DNA of 64,000 bases from Toxorhynchites rutilus septentrionalis (GCF_029784135.1 NC_073746.1:252282494-252346493); one strand, 5' to 3'; positions 46,646 through 60,985 are shown, counted from the first letter of the stretch. The notes: generated by a model from the sequence alone, not told the origin. Made by a program: numbers and translations.

Positions 46646-47284
46646 TGGTTTTCGAATTAATTTGCCAAATGTGCTATAAAAGTGTGTTTTTCCATGTTTT
46701 TTACTGAAAGTAAAACAAGCCGAAAAAAACATTTTCATCGATGCGGGTATAATGAACATGAAGTGGAGGGAATATGGACAGGTTCATAATATACGAAGCG
46801 TAGAAGTTTATTGCTCGCGAGAAGAAAATTTCGCTATATAAAAAAGTTGAATAATCTTCCCTTCCCTTTAGAGGCGAATGAACTGAAAAGTTTAAAGCCT
46901 CTTTAATTCAACATCGTAGTCGTCCCGTCACTTTACATCATGTATTGGATGTGATTTTGGATGTGACTGTCCATTTCAATCCCACCAGTGCAATTATTTC
47001 AAAAATTTAAATTTACCACTCATGAATGAATTAACTTTGCCGAACATACCAAATATCACTTCTCTGTTAACTCACATACCGAAACACCAGCAGCGAATTC
47101 AATTGTGCGACTCAAAACCGCTCAAAATGCTTAATATCGTAGCCGTAAAAATTAGATCCAAACGCGGAATCATGTTTGATTTACGGTTTTTGTTTCCCTA
47201 TTCCTCTTTTGATCAGTATTAATTGTCGTAGGATGGTTTAAATATTATAGAATAGCATGTAAATGGGGTTCCCATCAACAGAAA
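46646..47284. other. unassigned sequence
   Basis: No gene or repeat supported; a 66-codon ORF at 47022 lacks motifs. Confidence 0.35.
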
Positions 47285-47384
47285 TTTGAAATTCATGATG
47301 CAACTATACAAATCAACCACCTGTCCATTATACTCCCACTGTCTGTTATACCCGCAGTTTCCCTACAGATACAGGTTCAAGTTA

Positions 47385-47850
47385 CACTTCGGTTTCTTTT
47401 CGAGCTCGTTGCAAAGTATTATGACAATCTGTGAGAACCGGCAGCTCGGCCACGTTAAACTGCTGGCAAAGACCAAGCCCAAAGACCTGCTGACTACGGT
47501 CGGTGAACGCTACCGTCCGACTGTCAGTTTCCGCTGCGCACGGTTTAAGTCCTGTAGCTGAGCACTGCCGATGCACTATGAGATTACACTGCTTGCATAG
47601 CAATCCTTGATGTATCAGCCCCGAAAGTACTGCTGACACTTATCACAATTAACCAGCTTAGAAAAAGAATGGTCTACCAAATCACCCGCATGATTTGGGA
47701 GACCATTCTTTTTCTAAGCTGGTTTATCGGCCAAGTTATCACTCTCTTCGCCGGTTATTCCCAGAACGATACCTCCACCTTCACTGGTGACTCGCAAAGT
47801 ACCACCGCTCTGAATCGGTTTCTCTGCGCAAAATTTGTTAAATTCGTTAT
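47385..47850 (-). pseudogene. host gene fragment with a C1 zinc finger
   Basis: On the minus strand, one frame gives FNKFCAEKPIQSGG, TLRVTSEGGGIVLGITGEE and SDNLADKPA, ending at a stop inside a hairpin. After the hairpin FSKLVNCDKCQQYFRG reads into a stop, and a shifted frame continues LIHQGLLCKQCNLIVHRQC, then GLKPC. The cysteine/histidine spacing C-x2-C...QG-x2-C-x2-C-x4-H-x2-C...C is that of C1 (phorbol-ester/diacylglycerol type) domains, closest by eye to those of Rho regulators such as Vav or C1-RhoGAP proteins. A following QVFGLGLCQQFN could be the start of a RhoGAP domain (weak). No intron is evident, so it may be a retrocopied or captured fragment. Confidence 0.5.
47651..47724. repeat. 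near-perfect hairpin, 34-bp arms
   Basis: Arms 47651-47684 and 47691-47724 are inverted copies with one mismatch and a 6-nt loop (CCCGCA). The right part belongs to the frame before the C1 domain, so one arm is a templated inverted copy of the other. Confidence 0.95.
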
Positions 47851-48245
47851 GTGGCTTGTGGCGCCGTCCTGTTGAAACCACATATTGTCCAAGTCAATAT
47901 CATCCAATTTGCGCTAAAAATATTCGGTTATCATTGAGCGGTGACGATCAAGACCGGCACGTTACATTCAGAGTAACGTGCCGGTCTTGATCGTCACGGA
48001 AGAAGTACGGCCCAATGACGCCACCAGATCATAAACCGCACCAAACCGTATTTTTTTGGGATGCAATGGTGACCCACGGAGTACGTGTGGATTGCTGCAT
48101 GCCCAACAACATATATTTTGCTTATTGACGAAGCCATTCAACCAGAAATGAACCTCATCGCTGATGATGATTTTTCGAAGAAAATCCGGATCAATGGCGT
48201 AGCGTGACTGGGTGACACGCGGGCGGGTTACTAGGGTGTCATCCC
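47851..48245 (-). pseudogene. mariner/IS630-type transposase fragment
   Basis: Minus strand: RVTQSRYAIDPDFLRKIII, SDEVHFWLNGFVNKQN (first catalytic Asp in ISDE), NPHVLRGSPLHPKK; a frameshift; then VWCGL, a stop, SGGVIGPYFFRDDQDRHVT; the 47941-47997 hairpin; and MITEYF, a stop, KLDDIDLDNMWFQQDGATSH (second catalytic Asp in QQDGA). This block order is that of an insect mariner-superfamily group related to Tc3/DDE_3. The third catalytic block is missing because the sequence passes into the C1-gene fragment. Confidence 0.8.
47941..47997. repeat. perfect hairpin, 25-bp arms
   Basis: GTGACGATCAAGACCGGCAC (first 20 of the 25-bp arm, 47941-47965) and its exact inverse (47973-47997), separated by ATTCAGA. 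It lies inside the transposase relic, where the family would normally have a short non-repeated link. Confidence 0.97.
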
Positions 48246-48409
48246 TCTATAATACTTAGCTTTCGTCTTCGAATGAAAAATCAAACAATTACAAAATAGG
48301 AAAATAAATACATTATGGGTTATTAGGGGATGTCGAAATGTGACTCAAACAAATCTTATAAAATAGATATCTTTGGAGCCACAAGATACTACAGAAACGT
48401 ACACGGTTA

Positions 48410-49085
48410 GAAATAATTTCACTGTACGATTTGGAACCGATTCTTCGTGATGAACTGTAACGTATTCAATGCAATCTCATTAATGACATCATTAGAATTA
48501 ATTTCAGCGGACTTCAAATGTCTACGAAGTCTTGGTATCACTAGCAAAAGCTGCCATTCAGAAATTTCATAGTTGCAAATTTGCCAAATCGATTTTTTCA
48601 TTTCGTACTATCAAGTACTCATAAGATGTGTCGAACTTGAATTACTTCCAGATTTTCGGCTTCTTCTTTAGACGATTTTGACCGTTCTTGAAATTCCCGA
48701 TGAAAATGACTAATGCACTCCAACATTCCTTCTTCCATCGTTGGACCGGGCCCGAAATGTCTTTCACCTGGTTTACTTATCTTATGAAAAATTCTCCTTT
48801 AGCAAAGCAAATTTTTATTCGATGGATTTTAATAAAACCTTCTTAAATCCTTCGGTTTGCAATCAGAGATACAGACAACACATAAGTTATAAATCTTAAA
48901 CTTCTGGTAGGAGTCACACACCGTAGATTCTTAGCAAAATCATGTCCTCATGAGCCCGAAGAATTGTCTACAAACCCTATGCATACAGATTTTTTGTATT
49001 GCTTTCTCAACAAATCCTGAACTCCTTCACTTGATCCTGACATGGTTGGAGCGATCGATAGCCTGCGAACGGGAATTCATGTAAA
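48410..49085 (-). pseudogene. hAT-like (DUF4371-type) transposase relic
   Basis: Minus strand at about 49060 down: TMSGSSEGVQDLLRKQYKKS followed by VCIGFVDNSSGS, like the YDGA-NMSG...VHCVAHSLNL block of hAT transposases. Further on KISKPGERHFGPGPTMEEGM and REFQERSKSSKEEAENLEVI are open, then SEWQLLLVIPRLRRHLKSAE and NEIALNTLQFITKNRFQIVQ. Stops separate these parts. The second half resembles no block I can name with certainty. The hAT call rests mainly on the first motif. Confidence 0.45.
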
Positions 49086-52000
49086 CTAAACTCTGACCTT
49101 ACAGTCGTTGAAGGATGTCGTTATTAAAATCTGCATTTTTTCCCACCCATAACGAAAAAACTAAGAGTGTATTAAATCTGTGATCGCTATTTATAATGAC
49201 ACCCGGGGCGAACCGAAATGAAATGAAATGATAAGCCATAAAATAAACGATAAAATGCAATGTTTAAAGATGATTCAAAATAACTTACCTTTATTGTTGT
49301 TATCAGCACAGCGAAAATTGAAATGATGAGATTGTTTTTTCGCGGTTGCCAGGAATGACAACCGTCAAAGTTACCGATACCGCGTAGTATAATGTACCAA
49401 TCATTGGTATGGATGAGTATCGTATCTGACATTCATTTTACATACTATTGGTAATATTTACAGAAAATATGTACATTCTACTAATGTTTGCATTACTAAA
49501 GATTTGGAAACATATTTTAGTAAATAAGTTTCTGGGTGAGGGGTTCTACTTATGCATCGGTGAGTTACAATATTCGTTTAGTTGAAATAATGGTTAAATC
49601 GATCGCTGATCATCAGGCAAAAAATCGAAAACTGCCTACGCTGTTTCGTAATATTTGTCATTTCTTGCTATAATATTCAACTACGAAATATTCTTATGGA
49701 AATATCATGCTCCGAGCAGATAGATCCAGAAAAATTAACGATTACTGTATCAACACAGCAAAACGTTACGTTGATCTGCACTCCTGATACTATATGACTA
49801 CTGCTATGCACAGAATTTTACTTCATGACTATAGAATTATTCAAAACTAATCATAATCTAGTCAATCATCTTATTAGCTCCACACATCCAATAGTAAATA
49901 CTTATTTTGAAAGGGAGAATAATTGTGAAAAACTTCCAGATGAAACAATGTTTCTACTGAAGAAAACAATTGTTGAATCAGGAAAAGATGACGATGAATC
50001 TGAGGACAATTATGAAGAAGAAGAAAAAGAAGAAGAAGAAGAAGAAGAAGTAGATGGAGAAGAAGAAAAAGAAAAAGAAAAAGATGCTCCCCACTGTGCG
50101 ACACCACATAATTTGGAGACCTCCCATGTTCCTTTGACTACATATCGTTACAGAACCTCTCTTGAACTCTACATAAACTATTCTACAGAATCTGTTGAGC
50201 ATCTATCGAGTAGAACTTGAATTTTGATAGCATTCAAAAATTGTTTTTTGGTGAAATAAATGGGAGTGCGGATAATATTGACACCTTGAGAAAATCGAAC
50301 TTGTTACAATAAATTTAAAGTGCTAAACTTTGTTCATTTGACGCTTCAGGACACGAAAAGGCATATCTTCTGCCGAAAATGAAACGCTTTCCGGCAACGC
50401 TAGTTTGGGTGTACTATCTGGACACTTGCGGAGGGGTGATAGTTTCAAATGATACGAAATTGGATTGCAAATACAATATAAAAAAAAATATTTTCACTTT
50501 TAAAAAAGCTGTTCACTGATGGCTTATAGAACCTCATAATTGTCGCTGCTGATACAGTCTAAGGTTTGTCGAAAGAATGGTTCGGATTCTGGTCTAGAAA
50601 TCGCAGTCAGCAATTGTCTTTCTCTTATTGAAACAACTTTGACGACGTTTTATTTTGCCAATTCATATGCCAGACGACGGATATCGGTAAAAAGGATTTC
50701 ATAAAAACGGTTCTCAACAGCGAGCAGCTGACGGACAAACCACTGCTAATGGTCTGGAGTAAACACCGGAGTCTCAAAAAGTATTGAATTTTACAAAATT
50801 TTCCGACTTAAGCATTAAAATTTCATTAGTTTGCCGCTGCCTTGTAAGCTTACTTTATCGTGCCTTTAGTTATATAAAAAAACAAAACAACATTTCTAGT
50901 TCAGCGAGATTTTTTTTATATAGGCTATAAAAGAAAATTGAAAATTTGAATTTTGCATGAAATACACCATTTATTTTATCGAGAAAAAAACTACATGATC
51001 TTACACAACAATTCTAAATAGAACGTTTCCAGTGGAACATTTATCAACCTGTAGCATTTTAAACTAGTTCAAACAGAATTTTCTTCAGGCGCTCTAAAAC
51101 TGCAGTTTTCTACGTAAAAATAACTCCCAAATTTATATCGTACATATTTAGCAACCTTAAAAAATTTAAGTATTTCCAGTTGGATTTTTTCGGGAAATCG
51201 CATAGAAAATCGCAATTAAAAAAAGTGCGCAAAAAAAAGTGTTTTACTGTACTCTATTGCTTAGAATACATAGTTGATAAGGAAAAGTTATTAATTAATC
51301 CATAATTTTCATTTGAAAATGTGTTTCATTTGTTTACATGTCAAAAATCGAAACACAATTCATTTAGTCCCAATCTGCAATCTGTACTGCAATCTTATGT
51401 CATAGCGGTACAAAAAATAGAACTTGAGATTTGTCAATCAGTCTTGATGCTCCCGCCAGCCATTAACTTGCATGAACTTAACTGATAATACCTTAATTTT
51501 AACAAAAAAGAATGTGAGTAGTTAAGCCCAACATTTACACACCCATGTTGCCGTTTGTTCAACCCATTTTTTCAGTCGATAACATCTCATCTGTAATACA
51601 TGTGGTGCTCTTAGGCAAATTTTGTTTATGTTCTAGGTAACGATGGCATGGAATTTTCCCGTGCTGGGATGGGTGTAACTTGCTATGAGATAAGTGTACC
51701 GACGTATCCAAACAATTATAGGGGAACAGATAAGCAATATATTTAAGACGATATGTTATTTATCCGTTCCCTTCGGAAGAAAAAACAAAAGGCAAATAAA
51801 AGCAATGGTCAATTTATCGCCATATCAACAGATTCAGTCCTACGATGCGTAACAAGAGCAGCTTTCCCGCAATTGGCCGTTCTTGTGAAAAATAAAGAAA
51901 ACAGCTCGATGTTATGCGTATACTTTTGTATGTGTACGTGACTGTGGGTCGGTTGCTGACTGGAGGCCCGACAGGACTATTTTTGGCTGCGTGCATTTTC

Positions 52001-53197
52001 CCGAGTTTTCCCTATGTACGACTTTGAGCGTGACCTATTTATTTCATCCCAGTCGTGTCGAATTGATTTTCATACGTTCGTTCGTATTTTCGGGCAAGAC
52101 GAACGCAGAGAATGCTTCCGGGAAATTGGTCGGGCGGGTGGTTGGCTGGCGGGTGAGGATGGTACTGAAGGGATGAAAATAAAAACGAAGATTTGGAGTG
52201 GATATGGCAAAATGATGGTGGCATAAAAAAGGGAATCTCGGGAAAACGGGCTGCTGATGATGACTGCCCTGCCAGCTTGGGATGAAAAAGAAATACGCGG
52301 GCAGAGAAAACGAATCTCGTTATGTGGGTGTTGAAGGGAAGACCAAACGAAAGAGAAAATGCACAAAGTGCTGGAAAACTGTTGACACAAGTCGAATGAT
52401 AGGAGATTAATTCTATCGGATTATTGTTTCTTGCCCGCCGTGCATTGGATGTGTCCGGGCCGGAAGTGTGTGTAGCGATAGACAGCTTATCCCTTGTCGG
52501 AAGGACTTTTGTTGGCAGTTGGGATTAAACTGTACCAATATACACAGCTGATGAAGTAGTTATGGAGTACAATAAACTGTGTGTGGGGGAGAATGCGTAT
52601 GCTTTTTTTCACAAGGAAACCCAATTATCACCTAGGGAATTGATTTGTTACATTGCTACTAAATTGGACTAATTCGCTGGGAGTAATTAACTTGCCATCG
52701 ACGAGGAAGTGGAGTACCAATGCATAACAACTGTTTCCAACCGAATTGTCAATACCACGGAGTTTTTGTGTGCAGTTTACAGATTGAACCATTTATAGAT
52801 GTAGCAAATATCTGTATATGAATATAGCACAGATGTCGTGACTTTATGTTATCGATTTATCCTGTTAGTTCTAAATGGCAATACAATATTTTATTTGTGG
52901 CGCTGTATTTCTTATTTTTTTAGGGCTATCTGACGTACTGCTAACATCTGTAACCCTCACGCTAAAGGTTATGTGCTCAATTCTCACTCTCAACATTCTT
53001 CCAAACATGGAAGTGAAGTGACGAATCAGCCGAAAATGTTGAATGTCACTATAATACAGAAAAAAAATCATGAATTTTGAGAAATTCACTTAAGTTTTTA
53101 TGGAAGCTTCGTCTACATTTGAGAGTGCCAATTCAGAAAACATGTCATGTTTCTATAAAACAGTAATACATGCAAGATTATGAAAAATAAACATTTT
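49086..53197. other. unassigned; weak coding-like stretches at 50.3-50.8 kb
   Basis: No element recognised. Two frames look more protein-like than the rest: one from about 50316 to 50520 (containing KMKRFPATLVWVYYLDTCGG) and one near 50640-50790 (QTTDIGKKDFIKTVLNSEQL, ending KHRSLKKY before a stop). No domain was identified; they may be exons or old transposon debris. The block 51950-52450 is GC-richer and repeat-poor. A pogo-like MITE end (AAAAAAAAGTGTTTTACTGTA) is near 51231. Confidence 0.3.
50011..50085 (+). repeat. GAA-rich simple repeat
   Basis: (GAA)n with interruptions, encoding a Glu/Lys run in the 131-codon ORF 49825-50220. The ORF has no other feature and its opposite strand is equally open, so it is more likely a consequence of the repeat than a gene. 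Confidence 0.85.
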
Positions 53198-54640
<1,443 letters not shown>

Positions 54641-54644
54641 GTTG

Positions 54645-54690
54645 GGTGATATGGACACGATTCTGTGGGGTGAATTGGTCATATAGTCAA
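54645..54690 (+). repeat. left arm of a 4.3-kb-spaced inverted pair
   Basis: GGGTGATATGGACAC, then GTGGGGTGAATTGGTCAT. The reverse complement of 58950-58995 reads GGGTGATTTGGACAG, then GTAGGGTGAATTGGTCAT. The pair encloses the whole Tc1/palindrome nest. Confidence 0.7.
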
Positions 54691-54865
54691 ATACATGGTT
54701 TGACGTCAAGTGATATCCGGGAAATGTCAATGAATAGATAAAAAAGAAACGAGTTTACTCGACCTTTCAATCTCAAATCTCGCTCAGCTGGAAGAGATTG
54801 GTTTGGCGGATTCATGAAGCGCCCAAAATGTCACAATCAATAGTCATTGTCACCTAACATCTAGA

Positions 54866-55356
54866 GCAATGTCCTGGAAAAAAGGTAATGAAGATGGTCG
54901 AGTTCCGAGCGACATAGCATGCGCTGCCATAACTAATTCGTAAATAGTGACGTCAGTCGTTGTGTTTATCTTTGATTGCCCACCGCATCCATGTGAAATG
55001 CTATTTTCAGGAAAAAAATTATCGATTAAAAACGTTCATTTTTGAAAAGCTCTCGTTGACTTCGAGGCTAATGTGATAGCGTGGAGTAAATATTTGTGAA
55101 ATCACGTCGAAAAAGGTGGATAAAAGTGATATTTCCATGCGGCATTTTCACTCCCCCACGTTCATAGAAACAAACGAAGTATCATTATTTTACCGTTATG
55201 AAGTTGATTTTTCGAAGGCTCTCAGTGTCGGTGTGTATGTTGTGAGATAATAATCGCCGATTAATCAAAATTTCACCGAAAATGTTACTGTTTTCGAGAA
55301 CTAAGCATACTGCTCTCTGGACTTTTTTACCAGATAAATAATCGAAATAAGCCACC
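54866..55356 (+). repeat. 490-bp dispersed repeat, copy 2
   Basis: Same orientation and full length as 22948-23437, from CAATGTCCTGGAAAAAAGG to AATAAGCCACC. It directly abuts the left side of the transposase relic starting at about 55366. Confidence 0.85.
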
Positions 55357-55365
55357 TAAAAGGGT

Positions 55366-55823
55366 GCACATACCACAAAATAGCAAAAAAAATAATCAAA
55401 GTTTGTCCAGAATGTGTTAAACGAATCGTCGCAAAGTTCGGCCATCAGTGTTCTTTCGAGGATCTCAGCAGAAGTGGACGAAACCCTGGAACAAGTAATC
55501 CCGAATTGGACCGAAAATTTGTAAATTATATTCAGAAGAACAGATCTGCATCTATTCGTGATTTGGCCAATAAGTTCAAAGCCAGTGTTGGGATAATTCA
55601 GCGGATTAAACAGAGACATGGTCCAAAAACCTATAAACAGTGAAAACTGGCCAAACAAACACCGGAGCGGCAAGATCGTGCCAAAAAGTGCTCGTTTGGC
55701 AAATGGCTTGCGTGTGGCATGCGATCGTAAACTTTTTTTACAAAAGGGACTATAAATGTTGGTTCCTCCTCTATTCTGGCCGGATTTACTATCGGCACAT
55801 TATACCAAATGCTCTCTACAATG
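55366..55823 (+). pseudogene. Tc1/mariner (DD37E-like) transposase, 5' part
   Basis: One frame reads CVKRIVAKFGHQCSFEDLS, RSGRNPGTSNPELDRKF, NRSASIRDLANKFKASVGII and RHGPKTYKQ, then a TGA at 55641: a bipartite helix-turn-helix DNA-binding domain of the mosquito DD37E type. The first catalytic block is deleted. Near 55778 a different frame gives FWPDLLSAHYTKCSL (second catalytic Asp), and this frame is cut by the palindromic element at 55824. Confidence 0.8.
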
Positions 55824-58371
55824 CACAACGGTCCAGGAGATGCATTTAAGTGGAAATTAGCATCTAGAGCTCGACTGTTATTCTCTAGACTAAAACTGTC
55901 TTAGACAAAGTTGTTACTCATAATAGAGCGCTCGCTTTTATGTTGTCAAAAATAGGGTGACCATAATTTTCGATGAAATAAAAAATCTATCTTTCTTGTC
56001 TTTATAACATAGCTCAAAGGTTTATAACATGTTATAAGGTAAACATAGCTCAAAAATGTTGTAGCTCCAATTATTTGAAACATCTTTGTAGAACAAAGTT
56101 TTTCTCTATCTCTTGAAATAACCGATATAGCCCCTTCTTTTCAAAGTTACGTTATGGTCACCATGAAAAAAAACTGTTTTTTTGCTCTAACTTTTATATT
56201 TCAAATTTTACATGCAAACTGTCTTCAAAACACTTTCAGACCTTACTGTAGTATTCGAGCAGCAATTAAAACACTTGATAACTTTTATAAAATCGAGTTA
56301 TATTTTTCCGACACTTTCCATCCACGTGTGTTTACTTCTCTCCCTGTCTGTCAATCTGCTATCTTTCTACTTCTGCCCTATCAGCAATCTATCCTGTCAT
56401 ACAATGCCACGAGGGGCCCGATACTACACTTACTAAAACAAACATTTTTCGATGCAGAACTTGTCAATATCTCAACTTTACTCAAACTTATTGATGTTTC
56501 TTCCCAAAAAACAAGCTCTTTTCATTTGTTTGTCATTCTTTCTGGGGCAAACGTAAACAAAGTTTATTGGCGACATTTGAAAGAACATATTTCACTCTAC
56601 ATGATGTGTGATTTTCAAAACTATGTTATTTTTTATGTTTGAGTAAATTAAAATTGAAATCATGAGTTTTCGGGTAAAAAACCATCAATAACTTTGGGTA
56701 GGATTAAGATGTAGACAAGTTCTGCATCCCAAAATGTTGGTATCGATAAGTCGTACGAAGACAGTTTTGATGTAGAATTTGAAATATGAAAGTTAAAGCA
56801 GAAAAACACGTTTTTTTTCATGGTCACCCTAATGCAACCTAGAAAAAAGCGTTAAATCGATTATTTTAAAAGATAGAAAAAAGCTTTGTTCTGCAAAGTT
56901 GTTTAAAATAACTGGGGCTATAACATTGTTGAACTAAACATCATCTATCTATAAAAATAAGAAAGTTAGTTTTTTTTCATTTCATCGACAATTTTGGCGA
57001 CATTTTTATGATAATATAAAAATGAGCGTTCTATCATATGTAACAACTTTGTCTAAGACAGTTTTTGTCTAAACAATAAATATCCCCCACAAAGTTGTTT
57101 TAGCGCCTTCTATCTGATTTGCATTAGGGTAACTATGAAAAACGGGTTTTTTTACTCTAACTTTAATATATATATATGGTCGACTTTTAGAGCTTATCGA
57201 TACCAACATTTTGCGATTCGATCGTGAGTTCAAAACTCAGGGCCCTCATTGACCATCTTTGTGTTGTTACAGAATAGCTACGTCCACGCAACAATCATCA
57301 GCGATGGAGATCGATCCACGGTCGAAATAAGATCGATTCATCCATACAACTGCTCTGCTCTGCAAGACACATCGGGCTGCTGTTCTATAAATAACTCAAC
57401 AATGATCAATCAACTGTCTCCGCTGTCCGGTGGTCCAACTGGATAATGGAAGAACAGAACAGAAGAACAGAAAGAATACTCTTACGCATAAATGGCTACT
57501 GTGTGAATATACCATATGTAATGGTATAGAAGGAATACTGGCGAATGGCAACTGTGTGTAATGTGCTAATTATAGATATGATAACCATGTGACATGTACA
57601 CGATTAAAATTCGGCTCTGTTACAGCAAAAATGATAATGAGCCTCTAATAAATAAATGGGATAAAAAAAAACATTTTGCGATGCAGAACATGTCAATATC
57701 TTAATCCTGCTTAAAGTTATTGATGGGTTTTCATCCAAAAACTCATGATTTCAATTTTAATTTACTCAAACACAAAAAATAACATTGTTTTGAAAATCAC
57801 ATATTTTATAGAGTGAAATCTGTTCTTTCAAATTCCGTCAACAAACATTTTTTATGTTTGCCCCAGAAAGAATGACAAACAAATGAAAAGAGCAGTTTTT
57901 TTTGGGAAGAAACATCAATAACTTTGAGTAAAGATGAGATATTGACAAGTTCTTCATCGAAAAATGTTTGTATTAGTAAGCTCTAAAAATCTTTCGGAGA
58001 CAGTATGCATGTAAAATTTGAAATATAAAAGTTAAAGCAAAAAACAGTTTTTTTTCATGGTGACCCTAACGTAACATAGAAAAAAGGCGCTATATCGATT
58101 ATTTCAAGAGATAGAGAAAAACTTTGTTCTACAAAGATGTCTCAAATAATTGGAGCTACAACATTTTTGAACTATGTTTACCTTTATCTATAAAGATAAG
58201 AAAGTTAGATTTTTTATTTCATCGACAATTTTGGTCACCCTATTTTTGACAACATAAAAGCGAGCGCTCTATCATGAGTAACAACTTTGTCGAAGACAGT
58301 TTTTGTCTAGAGAATAACTGTCAAGCTCTAAATGCTAATTTCCACTTAAATGCATCTCCTGGATCATTGTG
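55824..58371. mobile_element. palindromic non-autonomous element, Transib-like ends
   Basis: 2548 bp beginning CACAACGGTCCAGGAGATGC and ending with the inverse of CACAATGATCCAGGAGATGC, flanked by the 5-bp duplication CAATG (55819-55823 and 58372-58376). The two arms are inverted copies over roughly 0.9 kb each (55824-56760 and 57200-58371), apart from a 190-bp insertion in the left arm (about 56240-56425) and a retroposon in the right. The centre holds further rearranged copies of the same modules (GACAGTTTTTGTCTA, GGTCACCATGAAAAAAAAC). Transib transposons have CACAATG-type heptamers and 5-bp duplications (family knowledge); no transposase is present, so the family is inferred from the ends. 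Confidence 0.85.
57218..57669 (+). mobile_element. A-tailed retroposon inside the palindromic element
   Basis: Flanked by the 13-bp direct repeat AACATTTTGCGAT (57205-57217 and 57670-57682) and ending GGGATAAAAAAAA. The start TCGATCGTGAGTTC resembles a truncated pol III B-box region, so it may be a 5'-truncated SINE or the tail of a LINE. No coding motif. It is the youngest layer of this nest. Confidence 0.8.
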
Positions 58372-58735
58372 CAATGGTTTTCGGTTTTTATGTTCGTCGT
58401 CGAAAAAGACCTCAACCCACCTAACTGTCCCCAGATGCGGCCAATTGGACGTTGGACGTTCAAGGCCAAGTTCAAGAAGCAAGATACAGCGTCTCAAAAT
58501 ATGTCAGAGTTCAAGAAGCCTCCAGTCTGCAACCTCCAGAAAGTTCACAAAGCCTACTGTGCAGAATCTGATGAGTGGAGTTCTATGGTTCGATCGTTTT
58601 TTAGAAATCAACAATAAGCTTGATTTTTTCATTTTATTGCTATGTAAACTTAATATTCTTTAATAAAATTCACTTCTGAACGTTTTCAGTTTTATTTAGA
58701 TGTTTGAAAGTTTAAGACTGCTTTTCGATACACTC
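58372..58735 (+). pseudogene. Tc1/mariner (DD37E-like) transposase, 3' part
   Basis: Continues the frame broken at 55823: WFSVFMFVVEKDLNPPNCPQ, then MRPIGRW. In DD37E-type enzymes the last block is RPIE, so the catalytic Glu is replaced by Gly, 36 residues after the second Asp rather than 37. The remainder (KAKFKKQ...) is frameshifted. The element appears to end near the AGTTTAAGACTGCTTTTCG region (about 58708-58735), which may be the right terminal repeat; no left one is preserved. Confidence 0.8.
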
Positions 58736-58949
58736 CTTATGCTACATGTTGGGTAACACCATCCTTTCATACCATTAAAATTCGTTGCTGAAAAAGGCAT
58801 TGTATTGGCTCAATGCAATTCTTCTGGCTTCGGGCTTAGACACCTGGTATCGATCCCAGAACACTGTTACTGAGTGAAATATTATCCCGAATTACTGTGC
58901 ATAAACATATGTATGTTTTTTCGATGAAACACACACATCATTCAGATAG

Positions 58950-58995
58950 TCCACAACAATGACCAATTCACCCTACAGACTGTCCAAATCACCCA
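58950..58995 (-). repeat. right arm of the 4.3-kb-spaced inverted pair
   Basis: ATGACCAATTCACCCTAC and CTGTCCAAATCACCC, inverse of 54645-54690. Confidence 0.7.
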
Positions 58996-59082
58996 CATCA
59001 CATCATCAGTTTTATTTTAGTATATATTTGGTAATTTGATATAATGATTAAACATTATTGATTGCGAAAATACAAGTATAGT

Positions 59083-59694
59083 AGAACCCCGATTACCCAC
59101 GGAATAGTCTGGCTAGCTCACCGCGAATAACGAAAATCGCGGATAGCGCAATAAAGGACTAAAAATGAGTTCCAAACACGAAAGAAGATATTTCAGCATG
59201 AAAACTATGTTTTATCAGTACAGAAATCATTACCACGTTAAGCTCCGATTTTTTCTTGCTGCGCTTTCCATTCAGCGCGCATCAAGAGCGTTTGTACAAT
59301 ATGAGTGTTGGTCCCAGTGCCCAGAGATATTTATTGTTTAAAAAGAGAATAGTCAGCAATTCGACTAGAAAGTAGTCATATTTTGAAAAACATCCGAAAA
59401 CAAACCGTATATATTTTTATTTTATTATTTTGTGACTGTCAATCCCAGTCAGTCAGCACTTTCCTACCAAAAAGCTCAACGTCGGCACCTGGAGACCGTG
59501 CTTAACGTGTTAAACTATCTACAAGGTCGTGTACACCAATGGTCAGATAATGTGAAAGCCATGTCCGAAACAAAAGGGCATGAGACTATAATTCGCAGAC
59601 AAGCGAGAAGGTCTACAAATTTACTATGGATCTCGTTGTCGCGAAAAATCCGCACCGCGGCACATCCGTTCGCGAATAATCGGTGTTCCATGTA
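59083..59694. mobile_element. longer pogo-type element
   Basis: Left end CAGTAGAACCCCGATTACCC; right end GAATAATCGGTGTTCCATG, a diverged inverse. The left 150 bp match the inverse of 3250-3429 (CGCGGATAGCGCAATAAAGG). The interior 59432-59630 is more GC-rich and open in places but gives no recognisable transposase. Confidence 0.75.

Positions 59695-60985
<1,291 letters not shown>

Noticed and set aside
49825..50220. 131-codon glutamate-rich ORF as a gene
   Set aside because: Its composition comes from a GAA repeat, the opposite strand is also open, and no domain or gene context supports it.
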